Under the pieces are notes generated by a model. That model was not told where the DNA came from, did no database searches, and saw nothing but the letters and a program-made list of their open reading frames with translations. The translations under genes and the position numbers were made by a program. A DNA stretch of 64,000 bases from Whalleya microplaca (Eukaryota; Ascomycota; Sordariomycetes; Xylariales; Xylariaceae): assembly GCA_022497155.1 (NCBI GenBank), contig MU385763.1, positions 248,001-312,000 on the forward strand, in the 5' to 3' direction. Shown here piece by piece: positions 32,399-45,072 of the stretch (positions within the stretch are counted from its first letter, which is position 1; each line of letters starts with the position of its first letter).

Positions 32399-34880
32399 CT
32401 TTCTTCGCCAGGAAGGTAACGAGTGTCCTAATATCAATATGGTTTGCGAATTAGAGTAGCGGGTGTCAAACCCAGATGCTAAAGGATAGACTAGAATAGA
32501 AGATGCAGCATGTACATTAGACGGTTGCGAGTGTAAAATGGAAAAACCAGAATTGCATCTCATTTAATTAAGCTATTGCATCGTGCCATTAGGCCATCGA
32601 CCGATTAATTACCTAGACCCTGTGCTGTGTGCCCCTGATCTGCGACCTCAGATGTTTCGCGGTGTTTCATGTCGCGCCTCCTGCCAGTATCTGCCAACGA
32701 AGTAAAGAGGTTAGTTTTACCTCGAACTTATTACGCCATAAGACCGCTTCATCGGCAGTGATATACCGTACACGTCGTATTTCAATGATTAGTAGTTATT
32801 GACAGCCCTACGGGGCCGAATGTTCTGTTGCGTAAAATTAGCCGCGGCAGCCCGCGGCCGAGTTCTGCCAAGTCTCTTAGACACGTACCCACACAAGGTG
32901 CTTTTCAACTAATATTAACAAAGCCGAAGACTATATCAGTAACATTAATCGGAATTTTCTTGCTGGCCAGCAATACTAGGTTTACTTGTAGTCGGAAGTT
33001 GATAATATGTTACATCATGGCCTAGAAGAGTCTCTAAATCCATTTTACATACCTAGGGGATACAAAATTTAATATATACACGATTATTTAGAAGTAACCT
33101 CATAATGTTTAATCATCTTGGTCTCTATTAAACAATAGTGGCACCAGCCAACCGGTGTACGGTGATAGTCATATTCTTTAGCGCTGAGAATACCAAGAAT
33201 TATTGAAACTTGTAGTGGTAGGTAGTATATCTTGTAACAAGTGAATGTTAGTATCATGGTAGCTTGTTAAGCTTTTCTTCTATTGTGGCCACCAAGCTAT
33301 AGGCATGCACTATCATGAGTACGAGGGATTAAAGCTATTGGAAACGCTTGCTACATATATTTCTTGAACTGGATGACGCTCTCAAACCAGAACTATCAAA
33401 CAAAGCATTGCATCAGCTGGAGTGTTTCATCCGTGAGTTCTATGCTCTAGTAGGTGCACCGTACGCAGACCGGCTTCTGGAACGAGAGCTCACACCTACA
33501 TAAGCAATATGTAATTCATAGTGGAAAATAATATTCTCATTATACCTTGTACCTAGAAAGCTAAGAAGGCTCCTCTGTTGTTTAAAGACTCGTGTGAGAA
33601 ACTGCCTGAAGATTAGATGACCCGACCCCCCAGCTCTTGGTGCTGATATATGAAGCTTGTAGGTATATTAGGAACTTGATACGATATAAAACTTCTATGA
33701 GTGTATGTGAGAGATCTTATATCATGCATCCAATTGGAACTTTTAGGAATATGTTTTGTTCCATCATCTTCGGCCATCAATGGGGTTAGGAGTAAATTGC
33801 CAGACGGACTCAAGACTTATCTTTCAATAGGGTGATAGAGCCTTAGTTCTCGAAGAGTCTATATCCTACGAAGAGGGGGTTGTTTACGAGACAAAGCTCC
33901 CCCAGGCCGTAGTAGAGATACTTAACTAATTCATCAGAAGACACTTATGGTAGCCAGTATGTAACTCAACTACTGTGTGTACTTAGGCTTCATAAAAGGG
34001 CCCAGAATTACGTTCGTATTTACTTGCTATGGCTAATTCAATAGCATAAGTATAAGATATATGGCCTAGATCAACATGTGATATCGCAAATCTCAGCCGC
34101 GCCCTAACACATGCAATTGAATAAAGGGGGTATATGCTACCAGAAGTATTAGCATGAACTAAGAGCTACTTCAGTATTTACGATCGTATATCTCTCTACC
34201 TAGATCATGGTATCACTAGCATTGGTTACTCAGTGAGGTCACGTGAATCGATCAACCACAGGCTACTAAATCTGTCTATCACCTCTTCGCGGTACGTCAA
34301 AATATGCGGTGAAGAACCATGGAGCGGACCGCAAGAGCATGACAACAATGTACGTATTATGTCACTTCAGCCAAGCCGCTTTGAGTCTGACATGTACGTA
34401 ACTGTAACTATTAGAGATTAGGGTTTCTCACATGGGAAAGTTGAGATGCCTATGGCGCCTTTCATTGATATCAAATAATGGTAAGATTATTAGTAATGAG
34501 TTACGTTTCTGAATCTGAACATGTCCAATCTCGTTTTCGTAAAACCAGAATCCCTGGCCGGACCGATGATTCTTAGGTAACAGGTAGCGGTGATACGTCT
34601 TGGCGCAGCTGCTATTTCTTGGGACTTTGAGTCGGTCGCGAGACGGGGATCACATATAAGAGCGAAGCTTCCCTGTGTTCCTCGAAGATAGTAACGGCAG
34701 AGAACATAGACCGCTCAATGTCGCCATCCAGGACAGAAACTGTCGTCGCGCTGAAGGTTATCAACCATATGGAACATATGTCCATCCATCTCGTGATTCC
34801 TCGCCAAGCAGCTCTCCCTCCAGAAGAAGGCTACGTCACTCGCTAAAGCAGATATTGATTCAGTTTGAAGAGAAACTAAA
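32399..34880. other. AT-rich intergenic region
   Basis: 2.5 kb of strongly AT-rich sequence (especially 32990-34200), with no gene, domain fragment or tandem repeat I can support. The composition suggests ancient decay, possibly repeat-induced point mutation. A TATA-like ATATAA at 34654-34659 precedes the next gene. Confidence 0.55.
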
Positions 34881-36503
34881 ATGCACGTGTTTATACAAGC
34901 GGCCTCTCCTTGGCTTGATGAGCACCTCAAGGGGTTCATTCGAAAGCATGTTCAGGAGGCAATCTTTTACGACGACTTCGATGACTTTCCCGCAGATGCG
35001 CAGACCGTCTTTCAGTTTTGCAACGGTTGGGCCCTTAACCGGAACTTCGCTGCAATAAATTCCGCAGACAAAGCCCTTATAAACGCATACCCCAGCAGTG
35101 ACGCCATAGCGCGAAAGAACTACCTCTCGCGGGTGGTAGAGTATTGGACGGCAAAGAGGCCGGGAAGTCTCCTTAAGACACACTTCCCGTTTGCAGTTTG
35201 CTTGACTCTCGACTACGCGGATTATGTTGATGAAGCGCTGACTGCGGCCGACGACCTCTCTCTTCTCTATTCGCTTGAACAGAACGAGAGTAAGCCTCCG
35301 GAAAAGCGTGAGTGGTGGATTCTCAAGCCTGCATTGGTGGATTGCGGCGCTGGAATTCGACTCTTCAGCACTATGGAGGAGCTTGCGAGCCATCTAGAGC
35401 TTGCTGAAAACGAGGTCGAAGATGAGGATGACGAGGAGGAGCCGGTCGAGCAAGATATTAGTCTAGATGGTCGACTGACGGACGATAAGGAGCCGGATTA
35501 CTCGAGCGAGTTCTCCCCCACTCTGGCTCTCCCAGGTCTCGGCTCCCTAGATGGTCTCATCACGACGGTCGGAAGCTTGAAACTCGATGCAGCTCGACCG
35601 GGCGTTATCCGTGCACCTAAGAAGCAGCCATACGTCTTCAAAGAGGGCGGTCGTATCCCCTCATCGGAAATGCGCGAGTTCGTAGCCCAGCGTTATATCA
35701 CCGCAATAGTGCCATTGGAGAAGCGCAAGTGGCATATCCGCGCTTATGTTCTCTCCGTCGGCCGCCTGAAGGTCCATGTCTTCCGTGAGATGCTCGCCCT
35801 CCTAGCCCTCGAGGAATATGAGCCATCCTGGCTGAACCCGAGCCTGAAGTCATCTCTATCTAATACCGCATTGCAAGATGAGGATGACTTCGTGAGGATG
35901 GAGTCGATGCGAGACTTTTGGTCTCTTCCTGACGATCTGCTTCCTGGAGGAAAAAAAGGGGGGAGGAGTTGGAAGGAAAGTGTCTTCGACACGATCTGCG
36001 GCGTCTCCTCAGAGCTGTTCCGTGCCGCGGCGCACACTAGTGAGTAGCCTCAATAGCTTCTATTACTCTTTTCGTCAAACGATAATGCCCTGTTGGGATC
36101 TATCCGAGAGTTAAAAGCTCTAGAGACGAGTGCATCAGTCTCGATATTTTGCTGAACTATCTAGAAAGAGTGGATACTGACTGTTGATTCTTTAGTGGCG
36201 GATAGATTCACGACGCTGGACAAGTGCTTCGAGCTGTTTGGTGTCGATTTTCTCGTCGATGCGGACGGGACCGCATGGCTTCTAGAAGTTAACGAGACCC
36301 CGGCTTTTTACCAGCAGGGCGTTGCTGGCCCGATAGCTTTGCGCTTGATGGAGTCGGTAATCCTCGTTGCTCTGGAGCACATGGGAATGGTCCAGCCTGG
36401 GGATGAACGGAATGAGCATGCTAGAAAGAGGATGATTGAAGTGCTGGATGAGACTAGCAAGCTAGCAAAGAGCAATATCATGGAGATTACACCCGAAGAA
36501 TAG
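34881..36503 (+). CDS. Tubulin-tyrosine-ligase-like ATP-grasp protein
   Basis: Member of the TTL family, which ligates amino acids to protein C-termini using ATP. Fungal members are usually named tubulin-tyrosine ligase and resemble yeast Pby1. Two exons (34881-36039, 36196-36503) give 488 residues. The ATP-grasp elements are WWILKPALVDCGAGIRLF (K and glycine loop), an acidic insert of about 45 residues, PYVFKEGGR, FVAQRYI, KWHIRAYVLSV and, in exon 2, FGVDFLVDADGTAWLLEVNETP, where Asp and the Glu-x-Asn bind magnesium. The intron falls between the lid and the metal-binding strands and is in phase. The N-terminal 110 residues form the PreATP domain. An upstream in-frame extension is possible, but the ATG at 34881 gives MHVFIQAASPWLDEHL, a typical start. 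Whether the substrate is tubulin is not shown by sequence. Confidence 0.9.
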
Positions 36504-36975
36504 GGCGTTATAAACTATAACGTGAAAACAAGAGTTCAATAGACCCATATCAATCCTCAGAATCCATATGCTAGATAATAGTTAGCTCTGTAAGTATAAT
36601 TATCCCCCCCAGCCATGTTGCAACACCAGCTCTGGGGAAGTACACAGCTTTTGCTGAAAGTCGTCTCATGAAAACAGGTGATTTTTCCATAGAATATATA
36701 GCATGAATACTCGTTGGTTGCTGTAGAGTCTAATATTGAGATATGACTAGAGCCCCTGGGGGTTATTGCTATATATAGCAGCAGCATGTGGATCGCCCAA
36801 ACTCCTCTATTCTAACAGTTCCTGCAAGTTTCGAACTAATTCTTTACGCATACCTTTTACAATATAGAAATATTGTACTCACTAACAGCTATCCTGCTTC
36901 TATTCCTAGGAGTGTAATATTGAAGGCCGATCTATGACTGTGGCTGCGACGTCGGTAACCAATATGGTGTCGACC
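36504..36975. other. Convergent 3' spacer
   Basis: Non-coding spacer between the convergent TTL-like gene and the Zn2Cys6 regulator. AT-rich, nothing else visible. Confidence 0.6.
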
Positions 36976-39171
36976 CTAAAGAGAGCGATGCAAATTCTTC
37001 TGAGCAGCTTGAACAGTTTTGGAACTCTGAGGGAGCTGCCCAAGAGCCTTTAGTAAGATTGACGAAAGATAGGAGTAGGGACCATCCTTGATCTTGCCTT
37101 GGCGGTATTTACAGATAATGACCTTATTCATCAGCAGCACAGAATCAACCACGCGATTAGGATACGGGTCAATGGCGACCAATGATGCTGTGATCGGCTC
37201 TTCATGTAAGCCATTAGTAGGGTCAAGCCCTGAGGTGGTATTTAGGTCCTCTCCAAATCCACGAATGGTGTATGTGTTCTCTATACCGAATTTAAGAACG
37301 TTGAACGACTCATACTCAGCATCTTCTCTCGTATCGGTCATTTGCGACAACAGGTCAGAGCGACCAACCGTCTCGAGTGTATTGGCTAGGGTCAAAATAC
37401 CCAGATAGTATTGTAGGTTAACCTCATACCAACCCAGTAGGCTCAATTGGTCCAAGAAATAGAGTCGTCTCTCGCAGCTACTCAGAAGAGGACGAATTGA
37501 AGTGTTGAATATTTCAATCGAGTCAAGAAGTGCTCCCCATACGAAGAGGAGATTCTCTTCAGCCACTCCTTCTCTAAGTGCTTCCTTCAATGACGTGATA
37601 TTTTTCCAGACATAGAGCTTGCAGACGGCTGCAGCAGTGATAATCTGGGAAGCCACCCCATCAGATACTTCGAAGCCGCTTGTGCGCCAGAACTCTGTTT
37701 TGGGCTGTAAATACCCTACTATAAATGACCTACACAAGTAGGAGTCAGAAACTCCTCCATTCGAAGATTCCCGGGGGCTACGAGAACAAAGAGTGTACAA
37801 TTTTGAAGTTCTGTTCCGGAGTAGATTGCGCCCTACACTGACTAAATGAGGGAATGGAAGACTGGATACTCACCTAGCTAGACGCCATGCAGGTTCTGAA
37901 CATCCCCCATTCAGTCCAGAGGTCAAAGATGTTCTACAATTCAAGGTTAAAGAGCTTGCCGTGTCCCACATCACGGCCGCCCAATAAGCTCGGCTTTCGA
38001 AATCCAGATACGCCTGCGTGAGGCTGGGACTGGTAGTAGGGCTTGCGGGCGCGTCTGCTGAGGTTGACACATCTGATCGTTGCCGTTCCCGGAGCCTCTG
38101 AACTTGCAATAGAGCAGATTGGATACACATCAACCCGCTGATGCCATTTAGCTCTTCATCCTCAGAGATCCCCACAGGAATGGGAGTCTGAGCAAAAAGG
38201 TATAACGTAAGGGCAGACCGATAAGACGTGCGGTTGGCGACTTTAAGCATGTCTTTTCTAGCGGAGCGCCAGCTGTCTCTGATGACCTCGTCTACCTGAT
38301 TTGTCGCAAGATGGTATCTTGAAGATACTAGCGGGAGCCAGCGAGCGGCAAAGGACCGAATTGTCTGTCTCAGGGTTTGGTCAATCTGGTGATCCCTTTC
38401 CTGCCTTTGTTCTGCATGACCTTGATTGTGACGGTCTAGTTCGTCGTCCAAGTCAGCATCAAGCTTCTTGAAAAGCTTCGTCGCAGGGATGCAAACTTCA
38501 CTCATCGGATTATCTCTGTTGTTGTCAGGGATTGCTGCCCGCTTCTAGATGACTACCTGTTGAAACGTACACAAGCGGACAGCCGTTTCTGCCAACGAAG
38601 AGACCAAAGATAGTCTCAAACCCATGATGGAATATTTGATCAGACCATCGCATTAGCAGGACGTCCGCAGACTCGGCTAGCGAGCTGGGCGGTTCGATTA
38701 AGTTGGTGTCTGGTTCACCCAATAGTGCGAGGTGGCTCGTGCCATATTGGTTGGTAATATCGACGTTAACACCAGAATATCGAGTAGCAGGTGGATGCAG
38801 GTTTTGTTCGCTTCCGGTAATAATGACTGCCTGGTCATGCGAATCACAGGAAACAAGAGGAGCTGTCTCGGTTGTAGATGAGTGCGACGTCACGTCTTGA
38901 CGTGGATTCGAAGGTTTCCTTTTCACATTGTTGATCCACTGAGTAGAGTCAATGATGCATCCCTGTAACGTAGGTCAAAGGTAGACACATTATTATCCCT
39001 TACCTCAAATGTGCATAGTCGTTTTTTCAGAGAACATCGTGAACACGAACCTGTCCATCTCGATTCGCCTATTTGATGACCAAGTTTCGAGGCGTCGCAT
39101 GCAACACGTGAACGTCGGCAAGCATCACAACTAGAAAATTGGGTCCTCCGTTGAGACGAGTTGTTTGGCAT
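36976..39171 (-). CDS. Zn2Cys6 fungal transcription factor
   Basis: Binuclear zinc-cluster regulator, nuclear. Exons on the reverse strand are 39171-39004, 38962-38571, 38515-37874 and 37729-36976, in phase, 651 residues. The DNA-binding cluster is at the N-terminus: C15-x2-C18-x6-C25, then a 17-residue loop, C43-x2-C46-x6-C53, with basic residues RRSR between. The 17-residue loop is longer than the usual 5-12. The first intron follows the last cysteine, a common position in this family. The remainder is a helical middle-homology region (EPAWRLARSFIVGYL; VCKLYVWKN.TSLKEALREG; CERRLYFLDQLSLLGWYEVNLQYYLGIL), typical of regulators next to metabolic genes. I chose the fourth-exon acceptor at 37730 because it restores the conserved WRLARSF junction. 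Same strand and immediately downstream of an NmrA-like reductase; a regulatory link is plausible. Confidence 0.88.
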
Positions 39172-39652
39172 CCTCGTAATTCATCCTAATTGATATTTCC
39201 ATACAAAATTTTGGATTTAAAGACTAATAAAAGAGTACTGCGGGAAGAATACAAGCTGACGGTAGGTCAACCCTACCGCTAATCTACTTGATAATTTTAT
39301 CAAACATGTCTTGGGTAAGCAGGCTTGGCAGAATATTATGGATCTTGCCGTCGAGATCCACAGTCCGGGGGTAAGCTCGCCAATTTTCTACATACTTCCA
39401 GATACCTACGCTAGTATGGAAAAATAGGTTGACACAGTTAAGAAAAGAGCGAGTCATCACCTTCATCTCTTCGTCATGTAACATAGCCTAGACGTGAGAT
39501 CTGCGAAGAAATATGAAGGACAACCATAGGTAGCCGGGACAAGACAACATCAAAAGAGTGTGAGGAGATAAGCCATAAATCGTAGGTAAACGCGTTGTAT
39601 GTTCAATTTCTCTTACCAAAATCTCTTTCCTCCATATGAACCATCATACATA
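39172..39652. other. Spacer with one orphan reverse-strand frame
   Basis: Promoter side of the Zn2Cys6 regulator. A 66-codon reverse-strand frame (39284-39484) has protein-like composition (DLDGKIHNILPSLLTQ) but no start context or partner exons. It could be a relic exon of a lost enzyme gene. Confidence 0.4.
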
Positions 39653-40561
39653 TCATAAGAAGCTCTCCACCAGTGCCCTCAATTCAGCTTCACTCAACAC
39701 CGTCACGCCCAACAACTCATTATCCAAGTGACTCGAGAAATCACAACCGTAGTTAGTATCCAGACATCCACAGATACTAAACCCTAGCATCACAGCATCA
39801 ATGTCGCCCTCCGGGCCTTTAGCAAGTTCCGCTAAACTTTCCTGTCTGAGTTCCTCCGTATCCTTCACGACTGTGTTCCACTCTTTCCCGTCTTTGTCCT
39901 TCGTGTACTTGATCAGTCTGTTCTGGGTGACTAGCGCGGAATGGACATAGACTACGCGGTTTGCGGTCTCATCCTGGTGGGCAATCACGCCTAGAACGGC
40001 CTTCGCGATGTCAGCTAGAAGCGTGGCGCTAAAAGGCACATCGCCGCCATTGTATAGAGTCGCGGTGTGCTGGGCTGGGTTCAGAATAATGCCCGCCTTG
40101 ATACACCAGTCTAGGAACAATCCGTTGGCGATTGCAGTCCAAGTGAACCCGGGGTTGGCATTGGACTTCGCCAGGAGGTATTTCTGCGTCGCGGCTTTAG
40201 GCGCGCAGACGGGCAGCTGCACTGCTAGGGGGTTTTGAGAGTCCATGCCGAACTCCGCTGGGATATATCGTCTCACCCCTGCGGCGACAGAGGCATCAAT
40301 CAGGGGGTTCTGGCTGCCTATGGCTAAGGTGGCAAGGCAAGAGATGACAACTTGAGCCCCCGCCAATGCGGGAGTCAGGGATTGGACGGAGTTGAAGTCA
40401 ACTTCTTTGATGCTGAGGTTGGGATGCGGTCTCAACCTGCTCGAATTTCCGCCTATGCGTGAGAGGACTGTCACACTGAAGTTTGCGCCGAGGAGAGCTT
40501 CGAGGATAGGAACGCCGAGGTTACCCGTGGCACCGGCAAGCGCAACTTGAGTCGACGACAT
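39653..40561 (-). CDS. NmrA-like / isoflavone-reductase-like NAD(P)-binding protein
   Basis: Atypical short-chain reductase of the NmrA/isoflavone-reductase group: Rossmann fold, NADPH-preferring, acting on aromatic or phenylpropanoid-like metabolites or serving as a redox sensor. Intronless, 302 residues from the ATG at 40561, preferred to an upstream one because the protein then opens as MSSTQVALAGATGNLGVP with the GxxGxxG dinucleotide motif at residues 10-16. VISCLATLA, RRYIPAEFGMD and the lysine of APKAATQKYL are family positions, the lysine being the usual catalytic candidate. FTWTAIANGLFLDWC follows as in fungal isoflavone-reductase-family proteins. Downstream on the same strand is a Zn2Cys6 regulator, suggesting a two-gene metabolic unit. 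Substrate unknown. Confidence 0.92.
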   Translation of the reverse strand: MSSTQVALAGATGNLGVPILEALLGANFSVTVLSRIGGNSSRLRPHPNLSIKEVDFNSVQSLTPALAGAQVVISCLATLAIGSQNPLIDASVAAGVRRYIPAEFGMDSQNPLAVQLPVCAPKAATQKYLLAKSNANPGFTWTAIANGLFLDWCIKAGIILNPAQHTATLYNGGDVPFSATLLADIAKAVLGVIAHQDETANRVVYVHSALVTQNRLIKYTKDKDGKEWNTVVKDTEELRQESLAELAKGPEGDIDAVMLGFSICGCLDTNYGCDFSSHLDNELLGVTVLSEAELRALVESFL

Positions 40562-43252
40562 TTTAATTTGGCAATTGACTTCGCCAAGGTATTTCCCTGG
40601 AAAACAGAAAGGGGGGCCTTTTGGGTTGAAAATTAGTCGTTGATATAACAATACAACGGAGAGCTCTTCTAGTTCTATGTAAGTCACAAGAGAAAGCAAT
40701 TAGGAAGGTCAAATACTTTGAAAGGATTCCGTCTACTCATATATAGACGTTGGTTTAGGAGCACCGCAGTCATTGGGGTTAGAGAGACATCGCTTCCGAA
40801 ACAGCCCCAAAACCTTAAGGTCCAATGAAACTTGAAGCATCGGATCCGACCCTGGGACATTATTTACATCTGTTGAGAGCTGAGTAATGTTCCTTATAGT
40901 ATGGTGTCTCTATTACCCTCAAAACCGTGGGCCTATTTTGTATCCTTTACGAACATCCTGACCGACATGGTACAGTAGGCACGGGGTGCATTGACATATC
41001 TGGCAATAATGTAAAGGTACCAAGGCGCCTAAGGTAGTGATTAAGGTGTAAGGCTTATATATTATGATAAACCATACCACTGTCACCAAGCCGGCATGGC
41101 GAGGGAGTTGGAATTTCTGTTGCGGCCTCCTCCTCGAGTGGCTCAGGGGGGCGTTACACGACTTCGCAGACGGCAGGGGCAGATTTACGACGGAAACATT
41201 AGCCTTAGGGTGAAGTTTTTTTATATCTCAGAAGGTACAAAGTTCAGATCCTAGAATGGGCAGATTCTTTAGTTTTATTTTGTCGTCAATCTTTCCTCAC
41301 ACGCTTCCTTAGAAAGGAGCTACTAGGAAGATAAACCACACCCGATAAGGTCGGTGCGTGTATGACAAGAGAAGACTGCAGAGGGAGAAAATGTAAGCCT
41401 AGGAAAAAGCGGAATTCGTCTCTCGAGGAGCCGTTGCATTACCCCCATCTACAATCCTACGCCGAATTTCATTGCTTCATAACTCAAAATAATTGGCGTC
41501 CGAGCTCTTGTGTCTTCAATCTTGTTACTCTATGCGTAGTCTTGCTCCGACCGAATTGTGTTGCGAATATTTCGAGCCAAGCTTTCCTTACATCCAATAT
41601 CCACAATCACCTGGGTCTCGCGCACGAATGGACGGTTCCGACAGTGGGTTCCACCCCAACGGATCCGAACATCACGACGGTTCCGATGATCGGATCCGAG
41701 ACCCGTGTTTCGGACGAGCAAGCTTTGATTGATAGTCGATTATTATTAGCCCTTCATGGAGTGTTGGGCAAGAATTAGGTCAACGACAACAGCAAATATT
41801 AACTCGCTTCGATTGGGTCAACAAATTCTGCTCTACCATCCTGACCGGGAGTAGTTAGGGTAAGACTACAACTATTCAGATCATTCGTAGTAGGTAATAC
41901 TAGACACCTTATCGACTTGTATCCATAAAACCAATCCTCGGCATCAGTTTTGACCTGCCACCCTAATACATGGGATAATCATCTCATACCAAATTCTGTA
42001 TTTGTGGACACTCCTCTTTGCAGTTGTACGCTACAACGAGCTCTTTGCAGGATCCTCACAGCCGGGCTTACGACCATTACCAATGTCTCATGTCTATACT
42101 GTGAGGGGGGCTAGGAATTGCGATTGCTCTCGTGATATATCTTCTGATCTGCATTGCCGCCATAGCCGTATATGTCATCCGTACCATGATGATCCAGGCT
42201 GAGCAATACGTGATCGAGTGCTGGCTGCAGCTCTGAGAAGGAGTGTTATTTAGTAGAGGCATATGGAGAGGGTGATAATTGTGAGGCTATGGTAAGCGTC
42301 TTATGGCTACTATGTCTCTTTGAATTGAAGCCGAAATAGGATGTGAAGGTGTGATGCTATGATGCTTTACTTTGTCAGTACGCCGACACCCATGCAAAGG
42401 GTGACAACCCGCAGCGGTACCTTTATTATATTTGTTTATACTGTTTGTCGAGAAAACATGTCCGTAGATCGGGTGAGATGGAAGCATCTTATGGAGTGAC
42501 ATGGATATTTCAGGAATCCTTGCAGCCTCGTCGATAACAGCAGAAAGGGCATCAAGGACTATTACAACTACCGTCCTATACGCCGTAGTAGCGTCGTTGT
42601 GAACCTAGGTAGATAGCACCTGGACGTAAACAAATTCATAACTATAACATTATCAAGGCTCACGCTGAACAGTTAGGATCGTTCGGGTTGTACATATACA
42701 TGTTTATTCGTATAACACTAAGCAAGTGATATCTGATGTTTGCCATAATAGGCAAATACGTCCTCCCAGTGCCTGCGATCCAACGATCCACGATTCCCTA
42801 TTTGCAATTAACACATGTCTTCATCCTCGCTTCTAATGGCTTATCTCTGGAAAGCGTCATTAAATACCCGCTTGGAAGAAGAATCGAAGAAGATAACCCC
42901 CAGAGGAACTACCGAAAGTTTCTGTGACAAAGCTTGCCGCCGCCGCCTTTACATGTCTTTTTTGGAGGGAAAAACCAAATAACATATCACCGTCCCTTTG
43001 CCTTGCCGTATTTCCTTGACCTGAAGCCGCCGAAAAGCAATTGTAGTTCGCACACTTTCCATACGCCTTAAAAGTCCTGAGACGAGAATAAGATAAAATA
43101 AAAAACCCAATTTTGCCCTCCCTGTGTAGTAGCATTCGAAGTTTCACAAACGCGTTTCCATCAAAGACGCACACCACCGACCGTTTGCCCGAGCAACGCC
43201 ACAAAACATTATTTTTCTGACTCTTCTGCCCTTCCTCACAATCCCATTGCCT
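40562..43252. other. Intergenic region, no clear gene
   Basis: 2.7 kb. A + strand frame at 41362-41778 (138 codons) and its antisense share a locally GC-rich patch (41580-41720) but show no domain. The rest is AT-rich. I see no RNA gene or mobile element. Confidence 0.55.
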
Positions 43253-44551
43253 CTAGACTGAATGGCGAGACAGAATCCCCGCAACAACTCCCTCAAACGT
43301 ACTCCGGGTTTGATCAGGCACAGGCACCTCCGTGTTGTTCTGGGTGGGAATATCGCTAGGGGCTGGGACTCCGATTTTATTGACATTGCTGGAGGGCTGG
43401 TCAGGCGTGCCGAGACCGTCACGTTCCTACATGACGGGCGGGCCGAGCATTGATCCTTCCATCTCCATGTTGTCCATGGGCCCTACCTCCATCGTCCCTC
43501 TCGTCTCCATGCCGGACATGCGAGCCTCGACGGTGTTTATGCGTGCGTCCATAGACTCGAGCCGTTCGATTCGCTTGTCCATACGCTCCAGGACTTGCTC
43601 TATGCGCATGAAGCCCTGAGACATCTCGTGGCTGATGCGGTCCATTTTATGTATCATGCTCCGGATGCTCTGCGCGATCGGCGTGTTCTCCTGGCCCGGA
43701 GGAGCGGCGGGCACGCGTGCCTCGTGGTTGTGTCGGGAGTCCTGCACGGCGAAGCGCCACTGGTTGCCCAATTGCACCTCGCACACGGCCTTCGCTCGCC
43801 AGGGACAGTCGACCTTGCGCGTGCTGGGGTTGCGCTTCTTGGCGGTGCTGTTGTACTTGACGCCGCCGCGGTCGCAGACCAGGTCGTAACGCGTGGGCTT
43901 GCCGTCGCGGTAATTGCTGGCGCGTAACTTGACCACGCCGTACCCCTGGTCCTTGGCCACCCGCTGCACGGCGGTGAGCAGGTCCTCGAAGCTGCGGTAG
44001 ATGCCCTCGGGCGGCGGGGCCAGCGCACCCGGCTCGCCGGGCGGCATGGTGACCGGGGTCGCTGGGGTCGTCGTCGGCACCTGGCGTGGGGTGCTCAGGT
44101 TGCTCGCGTTGCCGTTGACGACGACACCCGCCGCGACGGCAGGGTGGTGGGGGGTCTGTTGGAGTGAAATTGTGGCGGTTGTGTCGGGTGGACTGGGGAA
44201 AATGGAAGGGGGAGGGGGTCCCCGGGAGGTGAAGGTATCGTGAGATTTCGGCGGTGCTCGGGCGGGGGGCAATACTGTGTGCGTCCTGGTGTTGAGGCTT
44301 CCCACTGTATTGGACGCGCTATTGAGAGCGTGTATCTGGTGGCACGGTGAGGGAATGCCGTTGACGTGCGGTATTAATCGCACAGTGGTCTGAATAGGTG
44401 CAACGATTATCCGACCAACGCTAATGACAGTGAGAGCGAGCTCACTGTGTGACTTTGTTTGTTGTTTAGAAGGATAGCCGTGCGAGACACGATGTGGGTT
44501 GCGAATACTTTCTCCTTGGGATGAAAGGTGTGGCAGTGTGGAAGAGGTCAA
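43253..44551 (-). CDS. FAR1-like (WRKY-GCM1 fold) DNA-binding protein, two possible C-termini
   Basis: Putative transcription factor with a FAR1-type zinc-binding domain, a fold related to WRKY/GCM1 and to MULE transposase DNA-binding domains. The reverse strand is open from 44551 to a TAG at 43427-43429 (374 residues). The domain spans about 185-277: SFEDLLTAVQRVAKDQGYGV, DLVCDRGG (C226), DCPWRAKAV (C249) and DSRHNHE (H274, H276). A coiled-coil with IEQVLERMDKRIERLE follows (290-345). Removing a 60-nt GT...AG intron (43486-43427) skips the TAG in phase and adds a 57-residue Pro/Asn-rich tail ending at 43253, giving 412 residues. The N-terminal 168 residues are low-complexity; translation might start at M169 (MPPGEPG), so the start is uncertain. 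The function is inferred from the fold only. Confidence 0.7.
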
Positions 44552-45072
44552 GGAGGATCAGGAGCCCGAGAAGGTTTGGTTTGGCAATTTTGGCAGGTGG
44601 CTGGGTGTTCATTAGCACCTGCGCGTATGCACTGTCCAATGGGGGTCAGTGCGGAGGGGTTCCGGCTACATGTACCGGGGTACCTACGGAGTACATACAT
44701 ACAGTAGATATCATATGCAAAGTGGGGGTCTTGGTGAGTGCTCTACCTACAATCCTGGATGCTGATAGGCTACGGAGTATTACCCAGATGGACCACCTAA
44801 TAAGCCTGCTGAGGAAGCGAATCTGACAGCCCTGACTTCACTTTGACGAGCCGCAGTTCCATACGTACTTATGGTGCATGCGCAGGTACATCGTTTGCCT
44901 TCCAAAGGTTGTTCACTGTAGAAACCGATTGTCGTGGTCAGCATTCAAAAGCATCTCTGCTTCCTTCATTTTCCACTGACACCTTTACTCTGCACAGTCA
45001 CGACAGTGTTGATATTCGCTCCTCTCTTCCATCCACATGTTCTCTTTCCGTTAGCACGGCAATAGCAGAACG
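44552..45072. other. Divergent promoter spacer
   Basis: Shared upstream region of the FAR1-like gene (leftward) and the 127-residue coiled-coil protein gene (rightward). C/T-rich near 44960-45050. No gene is visible. Confidence 0.55.

Noticed and set aside
41362..41778. 138-codon + strand frame
   Set aside because: No domain, uneven composition and a competing antisense frame; insufficient for a gene call.
43262..43453. 63-codon + strand ORF
   Set aside because: Lies antisense to the possible C-terminal extension of the FAR1-like gene and has no signal or domain.
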